Below, piece after piece: positions 8,056-15,789 of a stretch of 64,000 nucleotides of DNA. The notes beneath the pieces are model-generated. The model saw only the letters and a list, made by a program, of their open reading frames with translations, ran no database searches and had not been told where the DNA came from. Source of the stretch: Chitinivibrionales bacterium (GTDB lineage: Bacteria > Fibrobacterota > Chitinivibrionia > Chitinivibrionales > FEN-1185); NCBI GenBank assembly GCA_035516255.1, contig DATJAL010000049.1, positions 32,860 through 96,859 of the forward strand, in the 5' to 3' direction. A program made the translations under genes and the position numbers. Positions within the stretch are counted from its first letter, which is position 1; the number at the start of each line of letters is the position of its first letter.

Positions 8056-8343
8056 ATGACAAAAGAAGATATTTTACGAAGGCTTCGTGAAAAAAAACCC
8101 CAGCTTATGAGGAAATATCCTCTTCACAGGCTATCTCTGTTCGGTTCATGGGCACGGGGTGATCAATCGGAAATGAGCGACGTTGACATCCTGGCGGACG
8201 TGGATCCATCTATTGGGCTTGGTTTCGTTTCACTCGCCGATGACCTTGAGAAACTTCTCGGAATGAAAGTTGACCTTGTCACCCCTCGAGCTTTAAAACC
8301 AGCGCTTAGAAAAGAAATTACAAAGGATCTGGTAGATGCCTAA
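8056..8343 (+). CDS. mntA: MntA-like nucleotidyltransferase antitoxin
   Basis: This 95-residue protein is a minimal nucleotidyltransferase. The motif GSWARGDQSEMSDVDILAD holds the glycine-serine turn and the two metal-binding Asp of the DNA polymerase beta fold. In HepT/MntA pairs the MntA partner AMPylates the HEPN toxin and so silences it. The downstream gene encodes exactly such a HEPN protein and overlaps this one by 8 bases. The ATG at 8056 gives the usual length; the open frame upstream runs through the intergenic promoter. The pair sits as an insert between two parts of the lipid-type locus. Confidence 0.88.
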   Translation: MTKEDILRRLREKKPQLMRKYPLHRLSLFGSWARGDQSEMSDVDILADVDPSIGLGFVSLADDLEKLLGMKVDLVTPRALKPALRKEITKDLVDA

Positions 8344-8665
8344 ACGCGAAGCACGTCTCCTCCTTGATGATATGATCGCGGCAATTGAAAAAATTAACCG
8401 GTATATTGCTGGATTAAAAATGGGGGAATTTCTAAAGGACGAAAAGACCTGCGATGCCGTCACCCGCAATCTTGAAATAATCGGAGAGGCCGCGCGCCAA
8501 TGTCCCGAAGCGTTTAAAACCAAACATTCCGAAATCCCTTGGGCACAAATTACCGGGTTGCGCCATAGGATCGTTCACGATTACACCGGTGTCGATTTGG
8601 AATTGGTATGGCAGATCATCAATTCAGACATGAAGGAATTATTAAACAACCTGCGCAGTTTATAA
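8336..8665 (+). CDS. hepT: HepT-like HEPN ribonuclease toxin
   Basis: This 109-residue all-helical protein is a HEPN-domain toxin. The RX4-6H catalytic motif is present as RHRIVHDY at residues ~77-84, and the region before it (RNLEIIGEAARQ) is the typical HepT helix. The Tyr of the HxY end is the residue that MntA modifies in the studied pair. Order (antitoxin first) and an 8-base overlap fit the HepT/MntA type VII system. The gene ends tail-to-tail over 6 bases with the GIY-YIG gene. It may defend the cell or simply stabilise this stretch of DNA. Confidence 0.88.
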   Translation: MPKREARLLLDDMIAAIEKINRYIAGLKMGEFLKDEKTCDAVTRNLEIIGEAARQCPEAFKTKHSEIPWAQITGLRHRIVHDYTGVDLELVWQIINSDMKELLNNLRSL

Positions 8666-9025
8666 CCCTGTCCGCGAAATACGGTTGTACCCTTTCTCTC
8701 CAAACGGCTTCAGCTTGTCAAGCCACAGTTCCTCCAGCGTCTTCAAATCATCGTCGTAGTTGTAAAGCGGGTCCTCCTTCGGCTCCAGCCGGTCGATGAT
8801 TTCGTATTTGAACGCGCCTTCACCGCATTTCACGAAATCCGATTGGAGGTCGGGATTGGGAAAAGAACCTGTTTTCAACTGGAACATGATGCTGTTGAAT
8901 TTGGTATTGAGGGTCTTGGATTTTCCGACAAGGATCTTTCCGTTCGCGGTGTTTGTCACCTGAAAAATTCCCATGGGCAAAAGGGTCTGCTTGTAATTGC
9001 GAATGAGCTCTTTTTTGTCAGTCAT
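8660..9025 (-). CDS. Small GIY-YIG nuclease-like protein
   Basis: This 121-residue protein resembles short GIY-YIG family proteins. The N-terminal part GIFQVTNTANGKILVGKSKTL has the spacing of the GIY...YIG strands in degenerate form, and the C-terminal part ELWLDKLKPFGEKGYNRI resembles the Asn-containing helix at the end of the fold. The key Arg and Glu cannot be assigned with confidence, so nuclease activity is uncertain. It starts 10 bases after the fabD stop and so may be co-transcribed with fabD and fabG, though functionally unrelated. Its tail overlaps hepT by 6 bases on the other strand. Confidence 0.5.
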   Translation of the reverse strand: MTDKKELIRNYKQTLLPMGIFQVTNTANGKILVGKSKTLNTKFNSIMFQLKTGSFPNPDLQSDFVKCGEGAFKYEIIDRLEPKEDPLYNYDDDLKTLEELWLDKLKPFGEKGYNRISRTGL

Positions 9026-9035
9026 TGTGTGAAAA

Positions 9036-9977
9036 TTATCTGCCGGGGACCAGTTCCCTGGCCGCCCGCTCCAGTCCGGTGAGATTGTTGATGTTGAAAA
9101 CGGTCGTGCGCTTGGGAAACCCGTTCACCCGCACCAGGCCCGAAAGCACCCGCTGCGGCCCGATTTCCAGAAACACGTCCGCGTTTTTCGCAAGGAGCGT
9201 TTGCATGCTTGCGCGCCATAAAACGGGCCTCGTCAATTGCAGTGTGACAAGTTCCTTAATTTTTACCGGATCGCTTTCAAAAGCGCCCGTGCCGTTGAGC
9301 AGAAGCGGCACTGAAGGCGGTTTGAAGGTTATGGATTTCACCCAGTCGGCGAACCGCTCCATTGCTTCTCGCATGTAGGGACTGTGCCACGGCCCTGAAA
9401 CAAGCACTGTCTTGGTCTTGCCGACGCCGAGCTCCGAAAGCCGCCTCGAAAACGCCTGCATGGTCTCCAGGTCTCCCGACACCACGATCTGGTCCGGCGC
9501 ATTGTCGTTTGCGAGAACGATTTTATCGGGAGCGTTCATGTCCGCGAGCAATTGCTCGACCGTTTCAAGCGGCGTGAACAGCACCGCCATCATGCCGCCG
9601 TTTGCGCGAGCCGCCGCCTCATCCATGAATCCGCCGCGCATGGCCGCGATGGTCACGGCTTCCTGGTCCGAGACCACGCCGCTCGCGGCGAGCGAGGTGA
9701 TTTCGCCGAGCGAATGGCCGAGCACCGCGTCGGGCGTTATGCCTTTTTCGCGCACATGACGCAGATAGCCGAGCGACACCGCCGCGAGCAGGGGCTGCAG
9801 AAACTGGGCCTTGCGCAGTTTTTTCTCGGGCCCGCGCAGGCAAAGTTTTTCAAGGTCCTCGTGGGTCAGGTCGCGTGCCAGCGAAACCAACGAGCGAAAA
9901 CGGGCGTCCGCTTTGAAAAGGTCCTGCCCCATCCCGATTTCCTGCGAGCCCTGGCCGGGAAAAAGAAATACGATCAT
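9036..9977 (-). CDS. fabD: Malonyl-CoA:ACP transacylase FabD
   Basis: FabD loads malonyl units onto acyl carrier protein. The 313-residue length is normal. Visible motifs are FLFPGQGSQEIGMG at the start, the nucleophile elbow GHSLGE (active Ser), the GGMMAVL and NDNAPDQIVVSGD segments, and the late VSGPWHSPYM with the catalytic His. It follows fabG by 7 bases, in the usual fab gene style. It may be the cell's only FabD or a copy serving the adjacent KS-ACP operon; the window cannot decide. Confidence 0.93.
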   Translation of the reverse strand: MIVFLFPGQGSQEIGMGQDLFKADARFRSLVSLARDLTHEDLEKLCLRGPEKKLRKAQFLQPLLAAVSLGYLRHVREKGITPDAVLGHSLGEITSLAASGVVSDQEAVTIAAMRGGFMDEAAARANGGMMAVLFTPLETVEQLLADMNAPDKIVLANDNAPDQIVVSGDLETMQAFSRRLSELGVGKTKTVLVSGPWHSPYMREAMERFADWVKSITFKPPSVPLLLNGTGAFESDPVKIKELVTLQLTRPVLWRASMQTLLAKNADVFLEIGPQRVLSGLVRVNGFPKRTTVFNINNLTGLERAARELVPGR

Positions 9978-9984
9978 ACTGCCC

Positions 9985-10719
9985 TTATGCTACCGTCGCG
10001 GTAAGGCCGCCGTCAACCACAAGCGACTGCCCGGTGATGTAGGAGGATTCGTCCGAGGAGAGGAATGCGACCGCGGCCGCGACCTCGGCGGGCGTGCCGA
10101 AGCGCTTGACCAGGATGCGGCCGAGGTTCTGCTGCTTGATCTGCCGCGGCATCTTCGCGGTCATGTCGGTTTCGATGAAGCCGGGCACCACGGCGTTCAC
10201 GCGGATGCCGCGCGGGCCGAGCTCGGCCGCAAGCGACCGGGTGAAGGCCAGGAGCGCGCCCTTGCTCGCGCTGTAATTGGTCTGCCCGCCGATGCCCACC
10301 ATGCCCGACACCGACGCGATGTTGACGATAACGCCCTTCTGCGCGTTCATCATGGGCCGCACTGCGGCCTTTACAAAACGCCACGCGCCGTTGAGGTTCG
10401 TGTCGAGCACCTTGTTCCATTCGTCAAACGGCATCATCATGAGGTACTGGTCCGACGTGATGCCCGCGTTGTTGACCAGGATGTCGATGCGGCCGTCGGC
10501 CTTGACGATGCCTTCGACGGCATTCCCGATCGCATCGCCGTCGGCCTGGGGACACAGGATCTTCTGCGCGCCGGTCTTCCGCGCCGTGTCCTGCGCGGCC
10601 TCCTCGTGGCGGTGATAGGTGAAATACACCTTCGCGTTCCGTTTGCGGAATTCCTCGACAACGGCCCTGCCGATGCCGCGGGACCCGCCGGTGACGAGGG
10701 CGATTTTATCGGAGAACAT
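9985..10719 (-). CDS. fabG: 3-oxoacyl-ACP reductase FabG
   Basis: FabG reduces 3-oxoacyl-ACP with NADPH. The 244-residue short-chain dehydrogenase has the cofactor loop TGGSRGIGR, the NNAG motif ([11 protein letters not shown]), the catalytic Ser ([13 protein letters not shown]) and YSASK (Tyr, Lys), and the C-terminal [10 protein letters not shown]. The ATG at 10719 ([12 protein letters not shown]) is chosen because the fold begins there; 22 further upstream codons read as intergenic sequence. It is 83 bases downstream of the DUF5946 gene and 7 bases before fabD. Confidence 0.93.
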   Translation of the reverse strand: MFSDKIALVTGGSRGIGRAVVEEFRKRNAKVYFTYHRHEEAAQDTARKTGAQKILCPQADGDAIGNAVEGIVKADGRIDILVNNAGITSDQYLMMMPFDEWNKVLDTNLNGAWRFVKAAVRPMMNAQKGVIVNIASVSGMVGIGGQTNYSASKGALLAFTRSLAAELGPRGIRVNAVVPGFIETDMTAKMPRQIKQQNLGRILVKRFGTPAEVAAAVAFLSSDESSYITGQSLVVDGGLTATVA

Positions 10720-10802
10720 GAGCGCCTTTATTGCTAAATGATCATGATTGCGGACGGGGTATAAAATAGTTTTTGCAACCGGCAAAGGGCGGAACCGCGC
10801 AT

Positions 10803-11312
10803 TTATCCATTTAAAACAGTTTCAACCAATCTGTCAATTGTCGCATGATAGTTCACCCATGCATGATACACGCTTTCGGCCCAATCCTCCACCAGCTTTT
10901 TATGCTCTTCGAACGTGGCCGCCTTCACCACACCAACAACGGTTATTGCTCCCCTGTTTTCCGGCGGATCAAGCCACTCAAACGTTCCCTTGTTTTTCCT
11001 TATGAGCGCGTCCATCAACCGGGTCACCCTTTTGTACTCCATTTTTTTCACGAGCACCATGTGCAGCGCCGCGAGATGGACGTTCACCGACTGCGTGGTC
11101 TGCGGCGTCTGGTCGCCCGGATGCTGTACGGCATAGGCATCCAACGTGAGGCGATGAAAGGACGGGTATTTGTAAATTGAAAATTCCTTTTCCAATATTT
11201 CGCCGTAGAGTTTCCAGCAGCCTGCCGAGGATGAATGGGGATACCGGAAGGTCGGGCCATCAATGTCGGGCACGAGGGCGCGGCAGCCGATGCAATGAAT
11301 CAAGGGTTGCAT
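10803..11312 (-). CDS. DUF5946 family protein
   Basis: This 169-residue protein matches what I recall of the DUF5946 family: [20 protein letters not shown], then a [14 protein letters not shown] block and [17 protein letters not shown]. The early CxxC and the conserved His residues hint at metal binding, but no activity is known. The second half is helical ([20 protein letters not shown]). It follows the GNAT-like gene by 12 bases and precedes fabG, so it may be part of the lipid-type operon or a passenger in it. Confidence 0.7.
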   Translation of the reverse strand: MQPLIHCIGCRALVPDIDGPTFRYPHSSSAGCWKLYGEILEKEFSIYKYPSFHRLTLDAYAVQHPGDQTPQTTQSVNVHLAALHMVLVKKMEYKRVTRLMDALIRKNKGTFEWLDPPENRGAITVVGVVKAATFEEHKKLVEDWAESVYHAWVNYHATIDRLVETVLNG

Positions 11313-11324
11313 TTTTTATGTTAA

Positions 11325-11879
11325 CTATTGCAGGTTTGGCAGCTTCGCCAGATCCATCTCAAGCAAATACACCTTCTCGTTTTTATATGACAAATCGCCG
11401 ATCACGTTCAATCCTATCATCTGATACGGCCGCACCCGCCTTTCCGAGCACGTGCCGTAGACTTTTCTGACGTTTCTGGCGACCAGTTTTTCCAGAAAAT
11501 ATTTCGTGAACAGTTTCAGCATGGGCGTGCCGCCCATGGGATCGAGCAGGGAGAACATCTGGATTATTTCAGCGACAGCCTTGTTTGATTTGTCAACCGC
11601 AAAACCCTCCATTTCCAGTTGCAAAGGGTTCTTATGGTCGAAATTCACCGCGCACCCTGCCACGATCCGCTCGCCCAGCCGCGCCACATATAGTTCCTGG
11701 GTTTCGTAAGGAATCTTCGTGACGATCCTTTTTGACTTGTGATCGAAGTCCCAAAGGTGGTCCAGGTTTTTCATATGACCGAATGCCCGGTAGAACGCCC
11801 GCTCGTAGGAACGGAGCTCGGCTTCGTTCGTTTTGTCAACCATTGAAAAAACAAAATTGCCTGTTTTCTCCAAACTCAT
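11325..11879 (-). CDS. Putative GNAT-fold acyltransferase, unassigned
   Basis: I do not recognise this 184-residue protein firmly. Its layout resembles a GNAT-fold transferase: strands LYVARLGERIVAGCAVNF and LQLEMEGFAVDKSN, a central helix, the LLDPMGGTPML loop, then LEKLVARNVRKVYGTCSERR and a closing strand KVYLLEMDL. A clear acyl-CoA pyrophosphate loop (Q/RxxGxG/A) is not visible. The size and the neighbouring acyl-ACP genes make an acyl-ACP-using N-acyl synthase conceivable, but this is inference. It lies 12 bases upstream of the DUF5946 gene and 170 bases downstream of the GcvT-like gene; that gap shows nothing supportable. Confidence 0.45.
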   Translation of the reverse strand: MSLEKTGNFVFSMVDKTNEAELRSYERAFYRAFGHMKNLDHLWDFDHKSKRIVTKIPYETQELYVARLGERIVAGCAVNFDHKNPLQLEMEGFAVDKSNKAVAEIIQMFSLLDPMGGTPMLKLFTKYFLEKLVARNVRKVYGTCSERRVRPYQMIGLNVIGDLSYKNEKVYLLEMDLAKLPNLQ

Positions 11880-12049
11880 CCTCGCAATTTATTAAATGAG
11901 AAAGCGTGATGACATGCCTGAAATTCTTTGCAAGCGCAGCGGCTGGATAAAATATGATTTTTGCGTAATTATTTCAGAAGGGACATGATGACCAAATCCC
12001 TTTCCGCTTTGTCATCAGCACTAGCAGTTAAAACCGATCTGGTTTTTGT

Positions 12050-13159
12050 CTACAGCTCGTCAAGCTTCACCGAAAGGCTCTTGGGCATGATGGGCGGCAT
12101 TGAAATGGTTTTTATCACGGGGCCTTTTTCAGACCCGAGGCTGAACTGAAGGCCCGCATAGGCGATGTCAACGGGAAACAGCGCCAGGCCCACATGGGCG
12201 TTTAAAACATGGGAAAAACAAGACGCCGTTACTTCAGCCACCTTTGCGGCCCCGTTGAAAATGGGCGTCCCCTTTTTAAGTTCCTTTGCGCCGTGTTCGG
12301 TGCAGATGCCGATGATCTTGTTCTTGGTGCCGGCCTCCCTGCGCTTGCAGATCGCGTCGCGGCCGCTCCACTTTTCCTTGCTGAAATCGATCATCCACTG
12401 CAGGCCGAGCGCAAGCGGATCGCGCACCGCCGCGCCTTCGGCGAACACGTTGAAGAACCGGCCTTCGAGCCGCAGATCGTTGTGAATGTTAGCGCCGCAA
12501 AGGCCGCCGTTGTTTTTTATTGCAGCGGCGAGGCACGCCTCAAACAGTTTTACCGCGGAAGTTTTCGGCACCATGAGGTAATAGCCGAACTCCGAGGTTT
12601 TTCCCGCCCTGAAAAGCGAAACGCTTTCGCCCTCGAAGTCGTAACGCTCCACCGAAAGATACGGAAGCCCCAGCACGTCGGCGCCGAACAGCTCCTTGAC
12701 CACGGCCCAGGCCTTGTAACCGTCTATGCTGAGCAGGCCGTGCGTGGCGCGGCAATCGGTGATGCCCGCGCCGGCCGCGCCGTGCTCCTGAAGCATCGCG
12801 TCGAAAGCGGCGTCGTCGATGATGCTTTCTGCCAGCAGGATGAATTCCTCGTCGTTGTTGGCGACATAACAGTCGGCAACGATGTTGCCGGCGTTGTCGG
12901 CAATGAAGGTGTGGAGCATGCGGCCGAACCGCACCTTGGCAACGTTGCCGGCGCACAGCGTGTCGAGAAAGTCAAGTCCCTTGTCCTCGGGAAAACGGAA
13001 GCGCTGCATATACGAGATATCGCCGATCCCCACCGCGTCGCGGACGAGCCGATATTCGGTCTTCGGGTCGGAAACCTTTGAAACTATTTCCGCGCCGAAG
13101 CGCTCGGAAAAAGCGGCCTTGTGTTTTGCGAAGCCGTCGTGAAAAAGGGATGCCCTCAT
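12050..13159 (-). CDS. GcvT-like folate-dependent aminomethyltransferase-family protein
   Basis: This 369-residue protein has the two-part T-protein fold (GCV_T plus C-terminal barrel). Landmarks are YRLVRDAVGIGDISYMQRF, RFGRMLHTFIADNAGNIVAD, SIDGYKAWAVVKELFG, the TSEFGYYLMVP strand, RLEGRFFNVFAEG and the late VTASCFSHVLNAHVGLALF. Members of the family bind tetrahydrofolate and move one-carbon units; besides glycine cleavage they include demethylases such as DmdA. No gcvH or gcvP is nearby. Its ATG overlaps the ACP stop (ATGA), which strongly suggests a role in the KS/ACP pathway, for example adding or removing a methyl or methylene unit. Substrate is unknown. Confidence 0.75.
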   Translation of the reverse strand: MRASLFHDGFAKHKAAFSERFGAEIVSKVSDPKTEYRLVRDAVGIGDISYMQRFRFPEDKGLDFLDTLCAGNVAKVRFGRMLHTFIADNAGNIVADCYVANNDEEFILLAESIIDDAAFDAMLQEHGAAGAGITDCRATHGLLSIDGYKAWAVVKELFGADVLGLPYLSVERYDFEGESVSLFRAGKTSEFGYYLMVPKTSAVKLFEACLAAAIKNNGGLCGANIHNDLRLEGRFFNVFAEGAAVRDPLALGLQWMIDFSKEKWSGRDAICKRREAGTKNKIIGICTEHGAKELKKGTPIFNGAAKVAEVTASCFSHVLNAHVGLALFPVDIAYAGLQFSLGSEKGPVIKTISMPPIMPKSLSVKLDEL

Positions 13160-13452
13160 GATTGCGCCCCTTTGGCCGCCTGCCGTTCGAGCACGTAATC
13201 AACCACGGTGTTGATGGAGCGCAAAACAGAAATGTTCTGGTCCGGTATTTTTATGCCGAAGGAATTTTCAATGCATAGCACGATTTCCAGCGCGTCGAGC
13301 GAATCGAGGCCCAGGCCCGCGCCGAGCAGCGCCACGTCCTCGTGAAGGTCTTCGGGCGCATAGGGCAGGTTGAGGCGGCGGATGAGTTCTTTTTTAAAGG
13401 TATCTATCACAGCGCGGCGTTTATCAATCGCCGCCTGCATCGTCGTGGTCAT
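13156..13452 (-). CDS. Acyl carrier protein
   Basis: This 98-residue protein is an acyl carrier protein. The phosphopantetheine site is GLDSLDALEIV (Ser of DSL), followed by the acidic helix IENSFGIKIPDQNI and the third helix VVDYVLER. It has about 15 extra N-terminal residues compared with AcpP, so it is probably a dedicated ACP. It starts 12 bases after the KS-KS gene and overlaps the GcvT-like gene by 4 bases. It is inferred to carry the growing chain for the two KS fusion proteins. Confidence 0.92.
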   Translation of the reverse strand: MTTTMQAAIDKRRAVIDTFKKELIRRLNLPYAPEDLHEDVALLGAGLGLDSLDALEIVLCIENSFGIKIPDQNISVLRSINTVVDYVLERQAAKGAQS

Positions 13453-13464
13453 ACGCGGTTTCTT

Positions 13465-15789
13465 TCACCCGTTTTTTTGTATCACGGCGGCGCAATTCAC
13501 CCCGTGCGATGAGCTGAAAACTACGAGAATATACTTGTTGTCATGCCCATTTCTCAAGGGCGAACCCAAAAGAGCGTGGGCGAGCGAAAACAGCGGGGCC
13601 GACGCTTCAGCGAACCCCAGCGCGGGTGAAACATCGATGATGCTATCGAACTTTTTTCCAACAACTTTCCCGACAGCCGCCGTTTCCCGTGGATTGGCGG
13701 CATTGCAGCAAACCGCGCCGATGCCCGAGGCGGCGAGCCCTGCTTTGTCAAGGGCGCTTTTTATTGTGTCATCAAGCCGCGCGGTGTCAGCGTCGGGCTT
13801 CATGCAATCGCCCGTCTCGGTCGAATACTCCACCGAACACAGCTTTCCCAATATTTTTGCGCCCCGGCCCTGTGCGTGCGAGGCTGTCTCGAGCATGATT
13901 GCGCAGGCGCCCTCGCCCCATGACAAAGCGCCGGACGACAGAAGGCCTGCCATGCGCAAATCGGTGACGATCCTTTCCGAAAGTTCGTCGACCGACAGGC
14001 TCACCAGCGCCTTTGCGTGGCCGCACCGTAACGCGGCCATTGAAAAACCGAGCCCCATGAGCCCTGCGCCCGGGCCGAAACTGATGGTGGTGTTGTGCCC
14101 CGTGAGACGGAGCGCCTTGCAGATGTTTCCGGCAACCGAATTCGGGACGATATAGGGAAACGCCGCCACCTGGTCGATGCGGAATTTTTTCTTGAGCAGC
14201 GAGGTGATGTGCTCGGATTCGGCCCACGAAGGCCCTGCCGAAAGATGGAGAAACAGGCCCACCCCGCCGCGTCCGGCAAGCTTGTCGGGACTGCCGGCAT
14301 GTTTCAGCGCCAGGCGCGCCGCCGCGGTGGCATACAGGCTGGACTTGTCCATGTTCCGCACATCTATGCGTTTGTCAACCGAGGCCATGGCAAAGGCAGG
14401 GACCATGCCGAGCCGCACCTGCGGCGCGCCCGAATACGCATCGGCGCCGAGCGCGTTTTTTTTTGAAGCCGCAGCCTCAATGAGCGGCGCATGGCCCAGT
14501 CCGGCTGCGGAAACGATACCGATGCCGGTGATCACCACCGGCTCGTCCGAACCATTTTCCGGAGGAGAATATGCCGGATCAAAACGCGGATTCACCACGA
14601 TGCTGGCATTGTTGCCGCCGAAGGCAAAGTTATTCTTCAACATCGGCCCGCTGCGCCCGACACGGCGGCCCGCCTCCGGGACATAATCGAGCGTGCAGCC
14701 GTCCCTTCGCTGCGAAAAATTCGCCGTGGACGGGTAATACCCTTTGGCAAGGGCCATGATGCCGGCAGCGGCCTCGAGCGAGCCCGCTGCGCCGAGGCAG
14801 TGTCCGATGATTGACTTGGTAGAGCTCACCGGAATGGCCGCAGCGCGCTCGCCGAACACCTTGCGGATCGCCTTGGTCTCGGCCTTGTCGTTTGCCTCGG
14901 TGCCGGTGCCGTGCGCATTGATGTAGGCTATTGACGAAGGAGAAATACCCGCGTCGTTGAGCGCGCGCTCCATGGAAAGCGCCTGGCCCGCGCCCGAAGG
15001 ATCAGGCGCGGTGCAGTGAAAGGCGTCGTTCGAAAGGCCGAACCCCATCACTTCGCCCAACACCGCGGCCTTCCGTCCCTGGGCATGCGCCAGGTTTTCG
15101 AGCACGAAGAAACCGGCGCCCTCGCCCAGGTTGAGTCCCACGGGTTTTGAAAACGGCGCGCAGGTGCCTTCGCAGGTGGCCTTGAGGCCGTCGAACCCCG
15201 CGAGCGTGGTCTCGCTGAACGTGTCGCTGCCGCCCGCGAGCGCCGCGTCGATGATGCCGAGCCGTATGAGGTCGGCGGCGAAACCGATCGCGGCGGTACT
15301 CGCCGAGCAGGCCGTGACCACGGTCGCGCTCGGCCCGGCAATGCCGAAAACATGGGCCAGCGACTTTGCGCCGCAGTAGTACCGGAGGCTGAAAAGTTCC
15401 TCTTTGGAAAGCGAGAGATCGCCCGAGAGGATGCGGCCATAATGCCGCTCGATGCTCTGCATGGGACCGCTGCAGGTGGCGAACACAAGACCCATTCTCC
15501 GCGAAAGCGCGGACGGCGCAATGCCTGCCCGTGAAAGCGCTTCCTTTGCGGCGGCCGCGGCAAAATGCACGAACCGGTCAAGCCGATGCACGCACGGGTC
15601 GTCAACAAGCCCGCGGATATCGAATTCCCGGATGATGCCCGCGTGGCTTGCCCTGAAATGTGAGAGATGGGGCCTTCCGATGGCCGAAAACGACGGCGTC
15701 CCCGCCAGTACCGCCTCTGCAAAAGCATTGCAGTCGGCGCCGGCGCTGCACACGGCGCCCATTCCGGTGATGACGACGCGCTGCCTCAC
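13465..15789 (-). CDS. Fused ketosynthase and chain-length-factor-like protein
   Basis: This 774-residue protein has two FabF-type thiolase-fold halves. Half one (about 1-400) is complete: active Cys161 (VVTACSASTAA), His293 (NAHGTGTEAND), His330 (TKSIIGHCLGAAGS) and the closing FGGNNASIVV. Half two (about 417-774) restarts with VVITGIGIVSAAG but has GPGAG (572-576) where the Cys should be and no HGTGT, so it cannot condense. This mirrors KS-alpha/KS-beta (CLF) pairs of type II polyketide synthases, here on one chain. The GTG start forms a GTGA overlap with the stop of the radical SAM fusion gene. The ACP gene follows 12 bases later. Confidence 0.9.
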   Translation of the reverse strand: MRQRVVITGMGAVCSAGADCNAFAEAVLAGTPSFSAIGRPHLSHFRASHAGIIREFDIRGLVDDPCVHRLDRFVHFAAAAAKEALSRAGIAPSALSRRMGLVFATCSGPMQSIERHYGRILSGDLSLSKEELFSLRYYCGAKSLAHVFGIAGPSATVVTACSASTAAIGFAADLIRLGIIDAALAGGSDTFSETTLAGFDGLKATCEGTCAPFSKPVGLNLGEGAGFFVLENLAHAQGRKAAVLGEVMGFGLSNDAFHCTAPDPSGAGQALSMERALNDAGISPSSIAYINAHGTGTEANDKAETKAIRKVFGERAAAIPVSSTKSIIGHCLGAAGSLEAAAGIMALAKGYYPSTANFSQRRDGCTLDYVPEAGRRVGRSGPMLKNNFAFGGNNASIVVNPRFDPAYSPPENGSDEPVVITGIGIVSAAGLGHAPLIEAAASKKNALGADAYSGAPQVRLGMVPAFAMASVDKRIDVRNMDKSSLYATAAARLALKHAGSPDKLAGRGGVGLFLHLSAGPSWAESEHITSLLKKKFRIDQVAAFPYIVPNSVAGNICKALRLTGHNTTISFGPGAGLMGLGFSMAALRCGHAKALVSLSVDELSERIVTDLRMAGLLSSGALSWGEGACAIMLETASHAQGRGAKILGKLCSVEYSTETGDCMKPDADTARLDDTIKSALDKAGLAASGIGAVCCNAANPRETAAVGKVVGKKFDSIIDVSPALGFAEASAPLFSLAHALLGSPLRNGHDNKYILVVFSSSHGVNCAAVIQKNG

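Noticed and set aside
12050..13159. Calling the T-protein homologue the glycine cleavage GcvT
   Set aside because: No gcvH/gcvP nearby, and it is locked into a KS/ACP operon; only family-level assignment is safe.
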